The notes: generated by a model from the letters alone, not told the origin. Shown: positions 9,883 to 20,491, numbered from the stretch's first letter. The stretch: DNA of 64,000 bases from Gillisella vitis (GCA_009744235.1 WPHV01000006.1:124001-188000), one strand, 5' to 3'. A program made the numbers and translations.

Positions 9883-10329
9883 ATGACATTGACGATGTCG
9901 TTTCGCTGCTGTTTTGCGTTATTGCTTGCGGGAATGTCGACAGTTTCCGGCACAGCGCATGCTGAAGACCCGCTTTTGCGCGTGGTCATGAACCAGGCCC
10001 GCATTCTCAAACTCGATCGGCCGGTCAGCAAGGTCATCATCGGCAATGAGAAAGTCGCCGATGCCACCGTGGCAGACCCGAAAACCATCGTGTTGACGGG
10101 GCGAAGCTTCGGAACGACGAATTTGGTTCTGCTTGACAGCCAGGGCAATGCGATTTTCGACGAGCGCATTCTTGTCTCTATCGATGAAGCCAATACAGTG
10201 CGGCTATACAAACAGACGCAACGCACCGTTCTGTCCTGCACGCCAAGCTGCGAGCAGCATTCGCAGTCTGGAAATTCCACTGGAGATGCGTCCTCCAGCA
10301 ACAGTACGTCAAGCGTCACCGCCCAATAG
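9883..10329 (+). CDS. Stand-alone pilus/secretin N-domain protein
   Basis: This 148-residue secreted protein has a signal peptide ending GTAHA/ED, then one T2SS/T3SS pilus N-domain (about 28-105) that resembles the N-terminal domain of CpaC: VSKVIIGNEKVADATVADPK here against DAHDILVADPELADAVTRTS in CpaC. A Ser/Asn-rich tail with a CTPSC pair follows. The chosen ATG has GAGAGAA upstream; an ATG 33 nt earlier lacks a ribosome site. It is probably a periplasmic accessory of the pilus secretin; the precise role is inferred from context. Confidence 0.85.
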   Translation: MTLTMSFRCCFALLLAGMSTVSGTAHAEDPLLRVVMNQARILKLDRPVSKVIIGNEKVADATVADPKTIVLTGRSFGTTNLVLLDSQGNAIFDERILVSIDEANTVRLYKQTQRTVLSCTPSCEQHSQSGNSTGDASSSNSTSSVTAQ

Positions 10330-10396
10330 CGGTAAGCGCGAAAACACTGGGCGGATATGGCGGGCGTTATCGGCTATATCTTTCCTGAATTCGCTC

Positions 10397-10416
10397 CTGC
10401 ATAAGAAATCATGCAG
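10397..10416. repeat. Short palindrome resembling ends of the 33-kb repeats
   Basis: CTGCAT and ATGCAG arms flank 8 nt. The outer sequence matches the ends of the larger palindromes at 33.2 and 33.6 kb (CTGCATAA...ATGCAGTA), so it may be an eroded copy. It lies in a 232-nt gap before the TadE gene that is otherwise featureless and AT-rich. Confidence 0.4.
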
Positions 10417-10561
10417 TAATAATATGAATTTATTCAGAATATCTAAAATTAATTTTTTGGTCGTTTCCGTATCATCCTGTTCAAACTGAAGGAATTCGGC
10501 AACGAAAATTAAATAGATCCAGCCCTAGCTTGCTATCAGGCACAACAACCGGCATTCAGCG

Positions 10562-11185
10562 ATGGTCTTTCCAGATGGCACCCGTGACAAACGCGACGGA
10601 CGATGGCGCAGATGGATAGTAGCGGCCAGGCGTTTGCGTCGTTCCCGTGACGGATCGGCGGCCATCGAATTCGCCATTCTGGCCATTCCTTACTTCCTGA
10701 TCATTTTTGCCATTCTGGAAACATTCGTGGCTTTCATTGCGGAGCAGACCGTCAATTCAGCGGTCGACACGCTCGGCAGGCAATTGCGCACCGGCAATAT
10801 CACCTATAATCAGGCCCGTAGCACCGATAAGACGGCCACGGAATTCCGCCAGTTGTTCTGCAACGAGATTTCCTTTCTCCTCACCTGCGACGCGGATGAA
10901 GTCGCGACGCCCAACCGGCTCTGGCTCGATGTGCGAACCTTCTCGGCGTTTTCTGCCATGCCCACCACCATCGCCACGACGGCGGGCAGTCTCGATACGT
11001 CCAGTTTTGCCTTCACGCCGGGTGGAGCAAGTTCGATCAATATGCTGCGCGCCTTTTATTATTGGCCGGTCACCACGGATCTTGTCCGTCCCTATATCGC
11101 CACGATCCATCGCCCCGGCGTTTCCAGCAACTCAGATTATCTGATCGTGTCGACCATGGCATTCCAGAACGAGAATTATCCATGA
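10562..11185 (+). CDS. TadE/TadG-family pilus assembly protein (first)
   Basis: This 207-residue minor pseudopilin-like protein has a basic N-terminus, then the TadE motif RDGSAAIEFAILAIPYFLII (about 29-48), which places a prepilin-like Gly-x-x-x-x-Glu next to one transmembrane helix, followed by a periplasmic domain. TadE-type proteins are processed by the prepilin peptidase and are needed for Flp pilus biogenesis. No good ribosome site is visible before this ATG. The stop overlaps the next gene by ATGA. Confidence 0.88.
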   Translation: MVFPDGTRDKRDGRWRRWIVAARRLRRSRDGSAAIEFAILAIPYFLIIFAILETFVAFIAEQTVNSAVDTLGRQLRTGNITYNQARSTDKTATEFRQLFCNEISFLLTCDADEVATPNRLWLDVRTFSAFSAMPTTIATTAGSLDTSSFAFTPGGASSINMLRAFYYWPVTTDLVRPYIATIHRPGVSSNSDYLIVSTMAFQNENYP

Positions 11186-11766
11186 GGTCGATATCTGTGT
11201 TGATGTTGCGTCTGTGCAGACCTTTCCAGCGATTGGCCGTGGATCGATCCGGCGTGGGCGCGGTGGAGTTTGCCCTCATCGTGCCCTTGCTTCTGGTTCT
11301 GTATCTGGGGGCGTTCGAACTCACCATGGCGCTCAGCGTTTCCCAGCGCGCCACCACCAGCGCCGGGGCCATCGCCGATATCGTCGCGCGCCAGCAGACA
11401 ACGGTCAACAAGACCTTTCTGGCGACTATGCCGGATGTGCTGAAAGCCATGTTCGCGCCAACAGCGACAACGGGCTATGCGCTGAAGATCACCGGCATCA
11501 AGGTGGACAGCAATGTCAAGGCGACGATTGCCTGGTCCTGGGCGCAGGATGGATCCAAACCCTATGAAACAGGTGCAACGGTAACACTTCCGTCTGGCAT
11601 GGCGGCTGCCAATGCCTTTTTCGTTCACGCGGAACTGACTGTGCCGCATGAGCTTGTCACCTATCTGCCGGGATTTTCGGGATCGAGCGTCAACACCATT
11701 ACCATCGCCAGGGATTATTACTTCCGTCAGCGGGAGAACGGTGAAATTGCCTGCTCGGATTGCTGA
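11182..11766 (+). CDS. TadE/TadG-family pilus assembly protein (second)
   Basis: This second TadE-like protein, 194 residues, has the segment RSGVGAVEFALIVPLLLVLY (about 23-42) and a periplasmic domain ending in a Cys-rich CSDC tail. The ATG overlaps the stop of the preceding TadE gene, so the two are translationally coupled and probably act as a pair (TadE/TadF). It is the last plus-strand pilus gene. A large TadG with a von Willebrand domain is not in the window. Confidence 0.86.
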   Translation: MRSISVLMLRLCRPFQRLAVDRSGVGAVEFALIVPLLLVLYLGAFELTMALSVSQRATTSAGAIADIVARQQTTVNKTFLATMPDVLKAMFAPTATTGYALKITGIKVDSNVKATIAWSWAQDGSKPYETGATVTLPSGMAAANAFFVHAELTVPHELVTYLPGFSGSSVNTITIARDYYFRQRENGEIACSDC

Positions 11767-11912
11767 TTTGAGTAGAGATTTGCCATTGCCTGCCTAAATG
11801 TCTATTCAATCCGTCCGATTGATATTCAACTGCCCGATGCTGCCTGATTTCATTTTAATCCCGAAGTGGTTCAAGGTGAAATGCAAGGCAAGACCGGGCT
11901 GACGGGTGAAGC

Positions 11913-13133
11913 ATGGCGCGAGCCTTTCTGTTTGTTCTCGATTCCTTCGGTGTCGGCGGCGCCCCCGATGCGCCAGCCTATGGCGATGAGGGGGCCGATA
12001 CGCTGGGCCATATCGCAGAATTCTGCGCCGCCGGTGCCGGAGACCGCGATGGCCTGAGAGCCGGACCCCTGATGTTGCCGAACCTGTCGGCGCTGGGCCT
12101 GTTGCAGATTGCCAGCCTGGCCAGCGGCAGCCTGCCTGCGGGCATGGACCTGCCGGAGCGGGTCTTTGGTCTTTACGGTGCGGCCAATGAAGTGTCCCGG
12201 GGCAAGGATACACCGTCCGGCCATTGGGAAATTGCTGGCACGCCGGTCATGTTCGACTGGGGTTATTTCCCGCAAGAAGGCGATGCCTTTCCAGCCGATC
12301 TCGTCGCCGAGATCTGCAAACGCGCCGATCTTCCCGGAATCCTCGGCAATTGTCATGCCTCTGGCACCGACATCCTGGCCCGGTTGGGCGAGGAGCATTG
12401 CCGAACGGGCCAGCCGATCTGCTATACATCCTCTGACAGCGTCTTCCAGATTGCCGCCCATGAGCACGTGTTCGGGTTGGAGCGTTTGCTAAGGCTCTGC
12501 GAAATTGTCAGGGAGTTGCTGACCCCCTACAGGATTGGCCGTGTGATCGCCCGCCCTTTTATCGGCAATAGCGCTTCGAATTTCCAACGCACCGGCAATC
12601 GGCGGGATTATTCGGTCCTGCCTCCGGAGCCGACGCTGCTCGACCGGCTGAGTGAAGCGGGCCGCACGGTGCATGCGATTGGCAAGATCGGTGATATCTT
12701 CGCCCATCAGGGGACGGGCCGCGAAATCAAGGCGAATGGCAATGCCGCACTAATGGAGACGACGCTGGCGGTGATGGATGAGGCAGCAGAGGGCGATCTG
12801 GTTTTCACCAATTTCGTCGATTTCGATATGCTCTACGGCCATCGCCGCGATGTGCCGGGCTATGCTGCGGCGCTGGAAGCCTTCGATCTCTGGCTGCCGG
12901 ATGTCTACCGCAAGCTTATCCCCGGCGACATGGTGATCCTGACCGCCGATCATGGTTGCGATCCGACCTGGCGTGGCACCGATCATACGCGTGAGCGGGT
13001 GCCGATCATGGCGTTCGGTCCCGGCATCCGGGCGCGTTCTCTCGGCATTCGCGACACTTATGCGGATATCGGTGAGACAATTGCGGCCCATCTCGGCATT
13101 GCTCCGGGTCGCCATGGCGGGAGTTTCCTATGA
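11913..13133 (+). CDS. deoB: Phosphopentomutase
   Basis: DeoB interconverts (deoxy)ribose-1-phosphate and -5-phosphate, linking nucleoside phosphorolysis to the pentose phosphate route. The 406-residue protein belongs to the alkaline-phosphatase-like superfamily. It shows the metal-binding Asp in [11 protein letters not shown] (about 6-16), the TPSGHWE segment, and the C-terminal metal site [17 protein letters not shown]. The length is normal. The stop overlaps the start of add by ATGA, so deoB-add is an operon. Confidence 0.96.
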   Translation: MARAFLFVLDSFGVGGAPDAPAYGDEGADTLGHIAEFCAAGAGDRDGLRAGPLMLPNLSALGLLQIASLASGSLPAGMDLPERVFGLYGAANEVSRGKDTPSGHWEIAGTPVMFDWGYFPQEGDAFPADLVAEICKRADLPGILGNCHASGTDILARLGEEHCRTGQPICYTSSDSVFQIAAHEHVFGLERLLRLCEIVRELLTPYRIGRVIARPFIGNSASNFQRTGNRRDYSVLPPEPTLLDRLSEAGRTVHAIGKIGDIFAHQGTGREIKANGNAALMETTLAVMDEAAEGDLVFTNFVDFDMLYGHRRDVPGYAAALEAFDLWLPDVYRKLIPGDMVILTADHGCDPTWRGTDHTRERVPIMAFGPGIRARSLGIRDTYADIGETIAAHLGIAPGRHGGSFL

Positions 13134-14128
13134 CCGCATCGCTGTTGAAGGCCGAATTGCATTGCCATATCGAAGGCGCCGCACCTCCGGCTCTGGTCGC
13201 GGCCCAAGCCGAGAAATACGGTATCGACGCCAGCAGTTTTATCCGCAATGGCGTCTATGTCTGGGAGGATTTCACCAGTTTCATAGCCGCCTATGATTTC
13301 GTCGCCTCGGTGTTTCGCAGCGAGGAGGATTTTGCCGCCCTGGCTGAGGCCTATCTGAGCGAACTGGCGGGCGTCAATACGATATATAGTGAGCTATTCG
13401 TTTCGCCTGATCACGGCGAGGCGGTGGGATTGTCCGCCGAAGCCTATATTGAAGGCTTGGCAGAGGGCATTGTCGCTGCCCGGGCCAAGACCGGTATCGA
13501 ATGCCGGATGGTGATTATCGGCGAACGGCATCTGGGGCCGGAAAACGTCTTGCGCCGGGCGAAATGGTTGGCCGATTACCAGCATCCGCTGATCACGGGT
13601 TTCAACATGGCGGGTGAGGAGCGGGTGAACCGGGTGGCGGATTACGCCCCGGCCTTCGACATCGCCCGTGAAGCGGGCTATGGCATTACCATCCATGCGG
13701 GCGAGCTCTGTGGCGCTTTCAGCGTTCGTGACGCGCTGGATCTGGTGCGTCCAAGCCGGATTGGCCATGGCGTGCGCGCGATTGAGGACGCTGATCTGGT
13801 GCAGCGACTGGCGGATGAGGGCGTGGTGCTGGAAGTCTGCCCGGCTTCAAATATCGCGCTCAAGGTGTTTGAGGATTATGCCAGCCATCCCATGCGCGAC
13901 TTGGCTGATGCTGGGGTGCGGATATGCATCAACTCCGACGATCCGCCGTTTTTTGCCACATCGCTGGCCAATGACTATGCCATCGCTGCGGAGATGGGCT
14001 TTTCAAACACCGAGATCAACGCCATGACCCAGACGGCAATCGAAGCGGCTTTCGTGGATGAGGCGACCCGCCAAAACCTGTTGCGGCGGCTGCAAGTGGC
14101 TGGTTCTGGGGATGAGGCAGCAATTTAA
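13130..14128 (+). CDS. add: Adenosine deaminase
   Basis: The 332-residue metal-dependent deaminase carries the zinc site HCHIEG near the N-terminus, the HAGE motif with the catalytic Glu, a later zinc His in IGHG, and the catalytic Asp region INSDDPPFF. These fit conversion of adenosine to inosine. Adenine deaminases share most of these motifs, so substrate choice is inferred from its coupling to deoB. Together with upp it forms a nucleoside salvage group. Confidence 0.9.
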   Translation: MTASLLKAELHCHIEGAAPPALVAAQAEKYGIDASSFIRNGVYVWEDFTSFIAAYDFVASVFRSEEDFAALAEAYLSELAGVNTIYSELFVSPDHGEAVGLSAEAYIEGLAEGIVAARAKTGIECRMVIIGERHLGPENVLRRAKWLADYQHPLITGFNMAGEERVNRVADYAPAFDIAREAGYGITIHAGELCGAFSVRDALDLVRPSRIGHGVRAIEDADLVQRLADEGVVLEVCPASNIALKVFEDYASHPMRDLADAGVRICINSDDPPFFATSLANDYAIAAEMGFSNTEINAMTQTAIEAAFVDEATRQNLLRRLQVAGSGDEAAI

Positions 14129-14212
14129 CGGCTGCAAGCCTTGCTCATCCCACCGATTCGTTGGAAGAAACATCACAGTCAGGAATAGAGCGGAAGAGAC
14201 AAGAGGTTTCCC

Positions 14213-14842
14213 ATGGACGGCGTCACAGTCATCAATCACCCCCTGGTGCAGCACAAGCTGACCTTCATGCGCCGCAAGGAAACCTCGACGGCGGGCTTTC
14301 GCCGGCTGTTGCGGGAAATCTCGACGCTGCTCTGCTATGAAGTGACCCGCGATCTGGAACTGACCGTGGAAACCATCGAAACGCCGATGGTGGAAATGGA
14401 AGCGCCGGTGCTGGAAGGCAAGAAGCTGGTCTTCGCCTCCATTCTGCGCGCCGGAAATGGCCTGCTGGAAGGCATGCTGGATCTGGTCCCCTCCGCCCGT
14501 GTCTCGCATGTCGGTGTCTACCGCGATCATGAGACCTTGCAGCCGGTCGAATATTACTTCAAGGCCCCGGAAAACCTGTCGGAGCGGCTGGTGATTGTCG
14601 TCGATCCGATGCTGGCCACCGGCAATTCCTCCATTGCTGCCGTCGATAAGCTGAAGGAGCGCGGCGCCAAAAACCTGCGTTTCGTCTGCCTGTTGGCAGC
14701 TCCTGAGGGCTTGAAGCATTTCCGCGAAGCCCATCCAGACGTGCCGATCTTTACGGCGTCAATCGACAGCCACCTGAACGAGCAGGGCTATATCGTGCCA
14801 GGTCTCGGCGATGCCGGTGACCGGATGTACGGCACGAAGTAA
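14213..14842 (+). CDS. upp: Uracil phosphoribosyltransferase
   Basis: Upp makes UMP from uracil and PRPP. The 209-residue enzyme has the PRPP loop [20 protein letters not shown] (about residues 128-147), the SILRAGNG segment, and the C-terminal uracil-binding stretch [13 protein letters not shown]. The ATG has AAGAGG 7 nt upstream. It follows add after 84 nt and ends at a strong terminator. It is one of two PRPP-consuming salvage enzymes in the window, with pncB. Confidence 0.97.
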   Translation: MDGVTVINHPLVQHKLTFMRRKETSTAGFRRLLREISTLLCYEVTRDLELTVETIETPMVEMEAPVLEGKKLVFASILRAGNGLLEGMLDLVPSARVSHVGVYRDHETLQPVEYYFKAPENLSERLVIVVDPMLATGNSSIAAVDKLKERGAKNLRFVCLLAAPEGLKHFREAHPDVPIFTASIDSHLNEQGYIVPGLGDAGDRMYGTK

Positions 14843-14869
14843 AGCTTTCTTAACGACGAACGGCTTCGA

Positions 14870-14901
14870 CCCCGGTGCTTCCTGCGCCGGGGTTTGCTTT
14901 T
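14870..14901 (+). terminator. Rho-independent terminator after upp
   Basis: The stem CCCCGG/CCGGGG with an 11-nt loop is followed by TTTGCTTTT. It lies 28 nt after the upp stop codon and closes the deoB-add-upp unit. Confidence 0.85.
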
Positions 14902-14972
14902 GAGCGGTCATGTTAACCGAAGTGAAATCCTGCCCACCGTTTCTATCTTCGATAGATCTGGAGAGAGATGTG

Positions 14973-15509
14973 ATGTTCATGCGGGTTGTGGTTTTTGCCG
15001 GTTTGACAGTCCTCGTCGCCACGCAATTGCCTGCCTATTTGCAGGGCAGGGCGGAAAGTCTACAGGAAAAGCAATCTCAAGCGCCAAGCCGGGAGGCAAC
15101 CCGTCTCGCGGTTGCGCCACAGCCGGTCGCCGGTTCAGGTCAGGCGATCCTGAAAGCCGATGGCCGGGGCCATTTCATCGCGCCCTTCCGCATCAACGGC
15201 AAAACCGTCGATGCGATGATCGATACCGGCGCAAGTACGGTTGCCATTAACGAGACCACCGCCCGCAGGCTTGGCTTCGGCGGCAACGATCTGAACTTCA
15301 AATATAAGGTCAATACCGCCAATGGCGACACTTTGGCTGCGGTCGTGACGTTGGACCGGGTTGAGGTCGGCGGGGTGCGCGTCACGCAGGTTCAAGCCAT
15401 GGTGATGAAGGACAAGGCCCTGTCCGGCACGCTGATCGGCATGACATTCCTGAAACAGCTTGGCAGCTACAAAGTTGAAGATGGCCAGTTGAAGCTCAGT
15501 CAAAAATAA
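14973..15509 (+). CDS. Retropepsin-like clan AA aspartic protease, membrane-anchored
   Basis: This 178-residue protein of the TIGR02281 type has an N-terminal membrane anchor (about 3-20), a linker, and a retropepsin-like fold with the catalytic Asp in MIDTGASTVAIN and the closing GTLIGMTFLKQLG segment. The ATG is placed by GGAGAG upstream, 21 codons inside the longer open frame. Its substrate is unknown. It stands alone, facing gpmA across a shared hairpin. Confidence 0.87.
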   Translation: MFMRVVVFAGLTVLVATQLPAYLQGRAESLQEKQSQAPSREATRLAVAPQPVAGSGQAILKADGRGHFIAPFRINGKTVDAMIDTGASTVAINETTARRLGFGGNDLNFKYKVNTANGDTLAAVVTLDRVEVGGVRVTQVQAMVMKDKALSGTLIGMTFLKQLGSYKVEDGQLKLSQK

Positions 15510-15530
15510 GGGCTCCTCTTGGAGGAGCCC
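15501..15530 (-). terminator. Terminator between convergent protease and gpmA genes
   Basis: A perfect 9-bp stem GGGCTCCTC/GAGGAGCCC has a 3-nt loop. On the minus strand it is followed by TTATTTTT, so it terminates gpmA. That T-tract is the complement of the last codon and stop of the plus-strand protease gene. On the plus strand there is no T-run. Confidence 0.78.
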
Positions 15531-15562
15531 TGACGTCATAGATTAAAACTGTTGAACCGCGC

Positions 15563-16198
15563 TCAATGCGCGCCGGACATGTCGCCCAGCACGTCCTTGG
15601 AGGCTACGGTGGAATCGGCGTTCAGCTTGTAGACCATCGGCACGCCGGTGGCGAGATTGACGCTGAGGATCTGGTCCTTGGTCAGCTTGTCCAGCACCAT
15701 CACCAGCGAGCGCAGCGAATTGCCGTGGGCTGCCACCAGTACCTTTTCGCCCCGCAGCACGCGCGGCAGGATTTCGGTGAGGTAATAGGGCCAGACGCGG
15801 GCTCCGGTATCGCGCAGGCTTTCGCCGCCCGGTGGCGGAATGTCGTAGGAACGGCGCCAGATATGCACCTGTTCTTCGCCCCATTTGGCGCGGGCGTCAT
15901 CCTTGTTGAGGCCGGAAAGATCGCCATAATCGCGCTCGTTGAGCGCCTGATCGCGGATGGTTTCAAGGCCGGACTGACCAAGATTGTCGAGAATGATACC
16001 GCAGGTCTTCTGAGCGCGGGAAAGATCGGACGTAAAGGCGATATCGAATTGAATGCCGTAATCCTTTAGCGCCTTGCCGCCGGCATTGGCTTCCTGCACG
16101 CCAAGGTCGGTCAGGTCGGGATCACGCCAACCGGTGAACAGGTTCTTCAAATTCCAATCGCTCTGGCCATGGCGCACGAGCACGAGGGTACCGGTCAT
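15563..16198 (-). CDS. gpmA: 2,3-bisphosphoglycerate-dependent phosphoglycerate mutase
   Basis: GpmA interconverts 3- and 2-phosphoglycerate in glycolysis. The 211-residue enzyme has the phosphohistidine motif [10 protein letters not shown] (His10), the [10 protein letters not shown] stretch with Glu88, and His158 in [10 protein letters not shown]. It is shorter than the 250-residue enterobacterial type, as usual in rhizobia. The start has GAGAGGA 8 nt upstream; the open frame continues 156 codons into dapB as a shadow. It lies 34 nt after dapB. Confidence 0.97.
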   Translation of the reverse strand: MTGTLVLVRHGQSDWNLKNLFTGWRDPDLTDLGVQEANAGGKALKDYGIQFDIAFTSDLSRAQKTCGIILDNLGQSGLETIRDQALNERDYGDLSGLNKDDARAKWGEEQVHIWRRSYDIPPPGGESLRDTGARVWPYYLTEILPRVLRGEKVLVAAHGNSLRSLVMVLDKLTKDQILSVNLATGVPMVYKLNADSTVASKDVLGDMSGAH

Positions 16199-16232
16199 CG
16201 ACAAAATCCTCTCATTGACGTTACTGGAAACA

Positions 16233-17102
16233 TTATTGCGGAGATGAAAGCCCGAGAACATCGAGCATGGAATAAAGGCCGGGTTTCTTGTCCTGCGCCC
16301 AGAGCGCGGCCTTGACCGCGCCGCGTGCAAAGATTGAACGGTCGCCGGCGCTATGGGAGAGCGTGACGATCTCGCCTTCGCCAGCCAGCAGAACGGAATG
16401 TTCGCCGATGACAGAGCCACCGCGCAGCGTTGCAAAGCCGATCGATCCGGGCGCACGCGCCCCGGTATGTCCGTCGCGCACTTTGACGGCGTTGTCCTTG
16501 AGGTCGACGCCACGCCCCTTGGCGGCGGCTTCACCCAGAAGAAGGGCGGTGCCTGAGGGCGCATCGACCTTGTGTTTGTGGTGCATTTCCAGCACTTCGA
16601 TATCCCAGCCGGAGGCCTCCAGAGCCTTTGCCGCCTGGGCAACCAGAACAGAGAGCAGATTAACACCTAGGCTCATATTACCGGATTTGACGATTCTGGC
16701 ATGGCGCGCTGCCGCCTCGAACTTCGCCTCATCAACTGGTGAGCATCCCGTGGTGCCGATGATATGAACGATGCGGGCCTGGGCTGCCAAGGCGGCAAAT
16801 TCCACCGAGGTTTCCGGTCTGGTAAAGTCGATCACCCCATCGGCATTGACGAAGGCGGCCAATGCATCGTCGGTGACGGGAACACCCAGTGGACCGACGC
16901 CGGCCAGATCACCGGCATCCCGGCCAATCGAGGCGGAGCCCGGACGACCCACCGCCGCATGCAGCACGGCACCCTGCGTCTCGCAGATGATCCGCACCAG
17001 CGCTTGCCCCATGCGTCCGCTGGCGCCAACCACGACCAGCTTCATCGGTCCAGTCTTGATCGGCCCAGCGTTCATCGGATCGGTGTTCAACGCAACTGTC
17101 AT
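16233..17102 (-). CDS. dapB: 4-hydroxy-tetrahydrodipicolinate reductase
   Basis: DapB catalyses the NAD(P)H step of lysine and diaminopimelate synthesis. The protein shows the Rossmann motif [11 protein letters not shown] (about 23-33), GTTG, and the catalytic/substrate region [14 protein letters not shown] (about 174-187). The chosen ATG has GGAGAGAGG just upstream and gives 289 residues. An inner ATG at the usual MKLVVVG start would give 270. The extra leader encodes short repeats of Met-x-x-Gly-Pro and looks like a recent extension. Confidence 0.95.
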   Translation of the reverse strand: MTVALNTDPMNAGPIKTGPMKLVVVGASGRMGQALVRIICETQGAVLHAAVGRPGSASIGRDAGDLAGVGPLGVPVTDDALAAFVNADGVIDFTRPETSVEFAALAAQARIVHIIGTTGCSPVDEAKFEAAARHARIVKSGNMSLGVNLLSVLVAQAAKALEASGWDIEVLEMHHKHKVDAPSGTALLLGEAAAKGRGVDLKDNAVKVRDGHTGARAPGSIGFATLRGGSVIGEHSVLLAGEGEIVTLSHSAGDRSIFARGAVKAALWAQDKKPGLYSMLDVLGLSSPQ

Positions 17103-17145
17103 GCCTCTCTCCGTCCTCATCCGTCCTTCCGCACAGGCTTCGTGC

Positions 17146-18936
17146 TTACAGTGAAGGGCTTCCATTGGTTGCCTGCATGTTGTTCAGCCGGGCATAAAGC
17201 CCTTCCGGCTTTTCCGTCAGCGTCCTGTGGTTGCCCACTTCGACCACCCGGCCATCCTGCATCACGACGATCTTGTCGGCCTTGACCACGGTGGACAGCC
17301 TGTGCGCGATGACCACGACGGTCCGCCCGTTCATGGCTTCGTCCAATGCCTTTTGCACGGCGGCCTCCGATTCTGTATCGAGAGCGGATGTTGCTTCGTC
17401 CAGAAGCAGGATCGGCGCGTTGCGCACCAGAGCGCGGGCAATCGATAGGCGCTGGCGCTGGCCACCGGACAGCGTCAGGCCGTTTTCACCCACCGGTGTT
17501 TCATAGCCATAGGGCTGCGCCAGGATGAAATCATGCGCATGGGCAAGGCGCGCGGCTTCTTCCACGTCGGCATCGGTGGCGTCGGGACGGCCATAACGGA
17601 TATTGTCGCGGATCGTGCCTTCAAACAGATAGGGATGCTGCGATACATAGGCGATATGCTTGCGCAGCGAGGCCTTGGTCACATCGGCAATGTCCTGCCC
17701 GTCGATCAGGATCTGGCCCTGCGGCGGATCGTAGAAGCGCGGGATCAGCGTGATGATCGTCGATTTTCCGGCCCCCGATGGCCCGACCAGTGCGGTGGTC
17801 TTGCCGCCTTCGGCCGTGATATCGACGCCCTTCAGAATTTCAGGGCCGTTGCCATAGGCGAAATGAATGTTTTTGAACTCGATACGGGCCTCACTGACCT
17901 TCAATTCGCCAGCACCCGGCTTGTCGCGCTGGTGCGGTTGGGTATCGAGGATGGCATAGATCATCCGGGCATTGACCACGGCCCGTTCCATCTGGATCTG
18001 CAATTTCGCCAGCCGCTTGGCAGGCTCATAGGCCATCAGCAGGGCGGCGATGAAGGAGAAGAAGGCGCCCGGCAACATGCCACCGGCAATGGTGCGGTAG
18101 GAGGCATAGGCAATGACGGCGGCAATGGCGAGACCGGCAAAGCTCTCGGTAATCGGCGAGGTGCGTTCGCTCAAACGGGCGATGCGGTTGGCGCGGCTTT
18201 CGGCACTGTCGATAATGCCCTCCACCTTGCGGCCAAGCTCTTCTTCCATGGTGAAGGCCTTGACGACGGCAATGCCCTGGACGCTTTCCTGCATGGCGCC
18301 GAGCACCCGGCTGTTGAGCATGACGGAATCCGTGGTCGCCTTGCGCAGCCGCTTGGAAATATAGCGCAGCGAATAGAGAACCGGGGGAGCCACCACAAAG
18401 ACGATCAGCGTCAGCACCCAGTCCTTGGCGAGCATGACGGCGATCAAGCCGATGAGGCTCAGCAGATCTCGCGCCGTCGAGGTGACGGTCAGGTTCAGGA
18501 CATCCCTGATCCCATTGACATTCTGGCTGACCTGGGCGGCCAGATGCGCCGAGCGGGCTTCGTTGAAATAGCCCATGGACAGCGTCATCAAGTGGCTGAA
18601 CAACCGCTTCTGATAACGCGCGACAATATTATTGCCGATCTTGGATAAAGCCACCGCCTGGCCATAGCTGGCAAGGCCACGCAGCGAAAAGGCGACGAAG
18701 ATCGAGACGCAGATGATCCAGACCAGATCGGCACGCTTGTTGGCGAAGGCCTCGTTGATGACCGTTTCCATGATCCAGGCGGTAAAGGCCGTCGTCAGGG
18801 CCACGGTTGCCAGGCAGATGATGGCGAAGACATAGCCGCGCACATGATCACGGCCATTTTCGGCGATGACCCGCTTGAGAACTGCCGTAATGCTTTCCGA
18901 CGATTCTGGCAGGGAGGTCTTGATGGTGTCGCGCAA
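17146..18936 (-). CDS. MsbA-like ABC exporter (fused membrane and ATPase domains)
   Basis: This 596-residue half-transporter has an N-terminal six-helix exporter domain (about 35-320) and a C-terminal ATPase with Walker [10 protein letters not shown], signature LSGGQRQR and Walker [13 protein letters not shown]. It should work as a homodimer exporting a lipid, glycan or drug; the substrate cannot be read from sequence. The open frame begins at TTG with GGGAAAG upstream and no in-frame ATG before the membrane domain, so the start is uncertain. It is downstream of glk and upstream of dapB on the same strand. Confidence 0.9.
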   Translation of the reverse strand: MRDTIKTSLPESSESITAVLKRVIAENGRDHVRGYVFAIICLATVALTTAFTAWIMETVINEAFANKRADLVWIICVSIFVAFSLRGLASYGQAVALSKIGNNIVARYQKRLFSHLMTLSMGYFNEARSAHLAAQVSQNVNGIRDVLNLTVTSTARDLLSLIGLIAVMLAKDWVLTLIVFVVAPPVLYSLRYISKRLRKATTDSVMLNSRVLGAMQESVQGIAVVKAFTMEEELGRKVEGIIDSAESRANRIARLSERTSPITESFAGLAIAAVIAYASYRTIAGGMLPGAFFSFIAALLMAYEPAKRLAKLQIQMERAVVNARMIYAILDTQPHQRDKPGAGELKVSEARIEFKNIHFAYGNGPEILKGVDITAEGGKTTALVGPSGAGKSTIITLIPRFYDPPQGQILIDGQDIADVTKASLRKHIAYVSQHPYLFEGTIRDNIRYGRPDATDADVEEAARLAHAHDFILAQPYGYETPVGENGLTLSGGQRQRLSIARALVRNAPILLLDEATSALDTESEAAVQKALDEAMNGRTVVVIAHRLSTVVKADKIVVMQDGRVVEVGNHRTLTEKPEGLYARLNNMQATNGSPSL

Positions 18937-19040
18937 GAAATGTCTTTCCCATTCGGTTCGTCATAGCGACCGTCATGGCCGCGCCAGCCGGTCTATAGCC
19001 AGTCCGGCTGCTTTTGACCATAGAGCAATGCGCGACGCAA

Positions 19041-20075
19041 TCAACGCTGCCAGCGACGGCCCTCATGCTTCACGCCATAGCTCGACGGCGTGCGGGCATA
19101 GGCTGCCAGCCCCGAAAGGGCGGCCTGCGGGTGAATGGCGACAAAGGTGGGAATTGTCTGCATCATCTCCGTATGCGGTGCCTTGTCCTCGAAAGCGGCG
19201 CGGAAGACCGGGCTCTTCAGCAGGGGGATGATCTTCTGCGAAATCCCCCCGGACAGGAAAACGCCGCCACGGGCCATGAAAACCAGGGCCATGTCACCGG
19301 CAATCCGGCCAAGATAGGTCACGAACAGTGTCATGGTTTCCACGCAGACCGGATCATTGCCCTTCAGGGCATGCTGGGTCACATCGGCTGGATCGGTCCA
19401 TACAGGCTCAATGCCATCGGCAGCGCAGATGGCATTGTAGAGATGCAGGATGCCGCGCCCGCACAGGATCTGCTCGCCGGAAATCCGGCCTTCGATCCGC
19501 TCGATATGCGGAAAAATCTGCCAATCCCGCTCGCTGCGCGGCCCGATATCCACATGGCCGCCTTCGCCTGGAACCGGAAACCAGGTCTGATGGGTATAAA
19601 GCAGCCCGCCAACACCAAGCCCGGTGCCGGGTCCCAGAATGACGCGGGAGTTCAGCGAGGTTTCGCTCAAAGGACCGATCGGTTCGCGGTCGTCGCGCCC
19701 CAGTGATGCAGCAGCCAGCGCCTGCGCTTCGAAATCATTGACAACAAGCACGTCGTCAAAGCCGAGATCGGCAATCATCGCCTTGGGACGAATGACCCAG
19801 GGGCAATTGGTCAGCGGGATTTCGTCATCCTTGATCGGCCCGGCCACAGCCAGAATGGCCGAGCGCGGCTGGAAGCCGGATTTGTCGAGAATGCAATCCT
19901 GAATGGCCTGGTCGATGGTCGGGAAATCCGCCGTGTGAATATTGGCAAATTCCTTGGGCGCAGCATGGGCATCCATGAGGATCCAGAAGCGGGCATTGGT
20001 GCCGCCGATATCGCCGACAAGAACCGGAAAGGGCATGTGATCATTGTCATGAGGTTTTGGCATTGAAAAATCCAT
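19041..20075 (-). CDS. glk: Glucokinase
   Basis: This bacterial Glk-type glucokinase phosphorylates glucose to glucose-6-phosphate. The 344-residue protein has the ATP motif [10 protein letters not shown] (21-30), the substrate region [21 protein letters not shown], and EGGHVDIGP with the zinc-free hexokinase-family signature. A second ATG four codons in is also possible. It lies just downstream of mgsA, placing two enzymes that control glycolytic flux side by side. Confidence 0.95.
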   Translation of the reverse strand: MDFSMPKPHDNDHMPFPVLVGDIGGTNARFWILMDAHAAPKEFANIHTADFPTIDQAIQDCILDKSGFQPRSAILAVAGPIKDDEIPLTNCPWVIRPKAMIADLGFDDVLVVNDFEAQALAAASLGRDDREPIGPLSETSLNSRVILGPGTGLGVGGLLYTHQTWFPVPGEGGHVDIGPRSERDWQIFPHIERIEGRISGEQILCGRGILHLYNAICAADGIEPVWTDPADVTQHALKGNDPVCVETMTLFVTYLGRIAGDMALVFMARGGVFLSGGISQKIIPLLKSPVFRAAFEDKAPHTEMMQTIPTFVAIHPQAALSGLAAYARTPSSYGVKHEGRRWQR

Positions 20076-20110
20076 TTCTGGTCACGCGGCTTCGGCCTTG
20101 CGGTTTGATA

Positions 20111-20491
20111 TTATTCCGTAATCACGGGCAACAGACGGTCAGCTGTCGCGCGGTTTAGCGCCATCGGTGTATCGTAAAGAATGGCCAGTCGCATCAGCGC
20201 CTTGACATCGACGTCATGGGGCATGGGGGTGAGGGGATCGACGAAGAAGATCAGCATGGCGACTTCTTCCTGGGCGATCATCGCACCGATCTGCTGGTCG
20301 CCACCCAGAGGGCCGCTTTTCATCCTGAGAACGTCCAGTTTCGGACAGGCGTCCTGCACCCGTGCGCCCGTGGTGCCGGTGGCGACAATCTGCCATTGCT
20401 CAAGAAAACTCTGATGATGGCGGGCAAACGCCGCCATCTCGTCCTTCATCTTGTCATGCGCGATCAGCGCAATCTTCTGGCGCTCAGCCAT
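20111..20491 (-). CDS. mgsA: Methylglyoxal synthase
   Basis: MgsA converts dihydroxyacetone phosphate to methylglyoxal and phosphate, relieving sugar-phosphate build-up. The 126-residue protein has the phosphate-binding GTTGARV (39-45), [12 protein letters not shown] with the catalytic Asp65, and the [18 protein letters not shown] stretch (82-99). Length is slightly short of the 152-residue E. coli enzyme, as in other alphaproteobacteria. It is probably co-transcribed with glk (35-nt gap). Confidence 0.95.
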   Translation of the reverse strand: MAERQKIALIAHDKMKDEMAAFARHHQSFLEQWQIVATGTTGARVQDACPKLDVLRMKSGPLGGDQQIGAMIAQEEVAMLIFFVDPLTPMPHDVDVKALMRLAILYDTPMALNRATADRLLPVITE

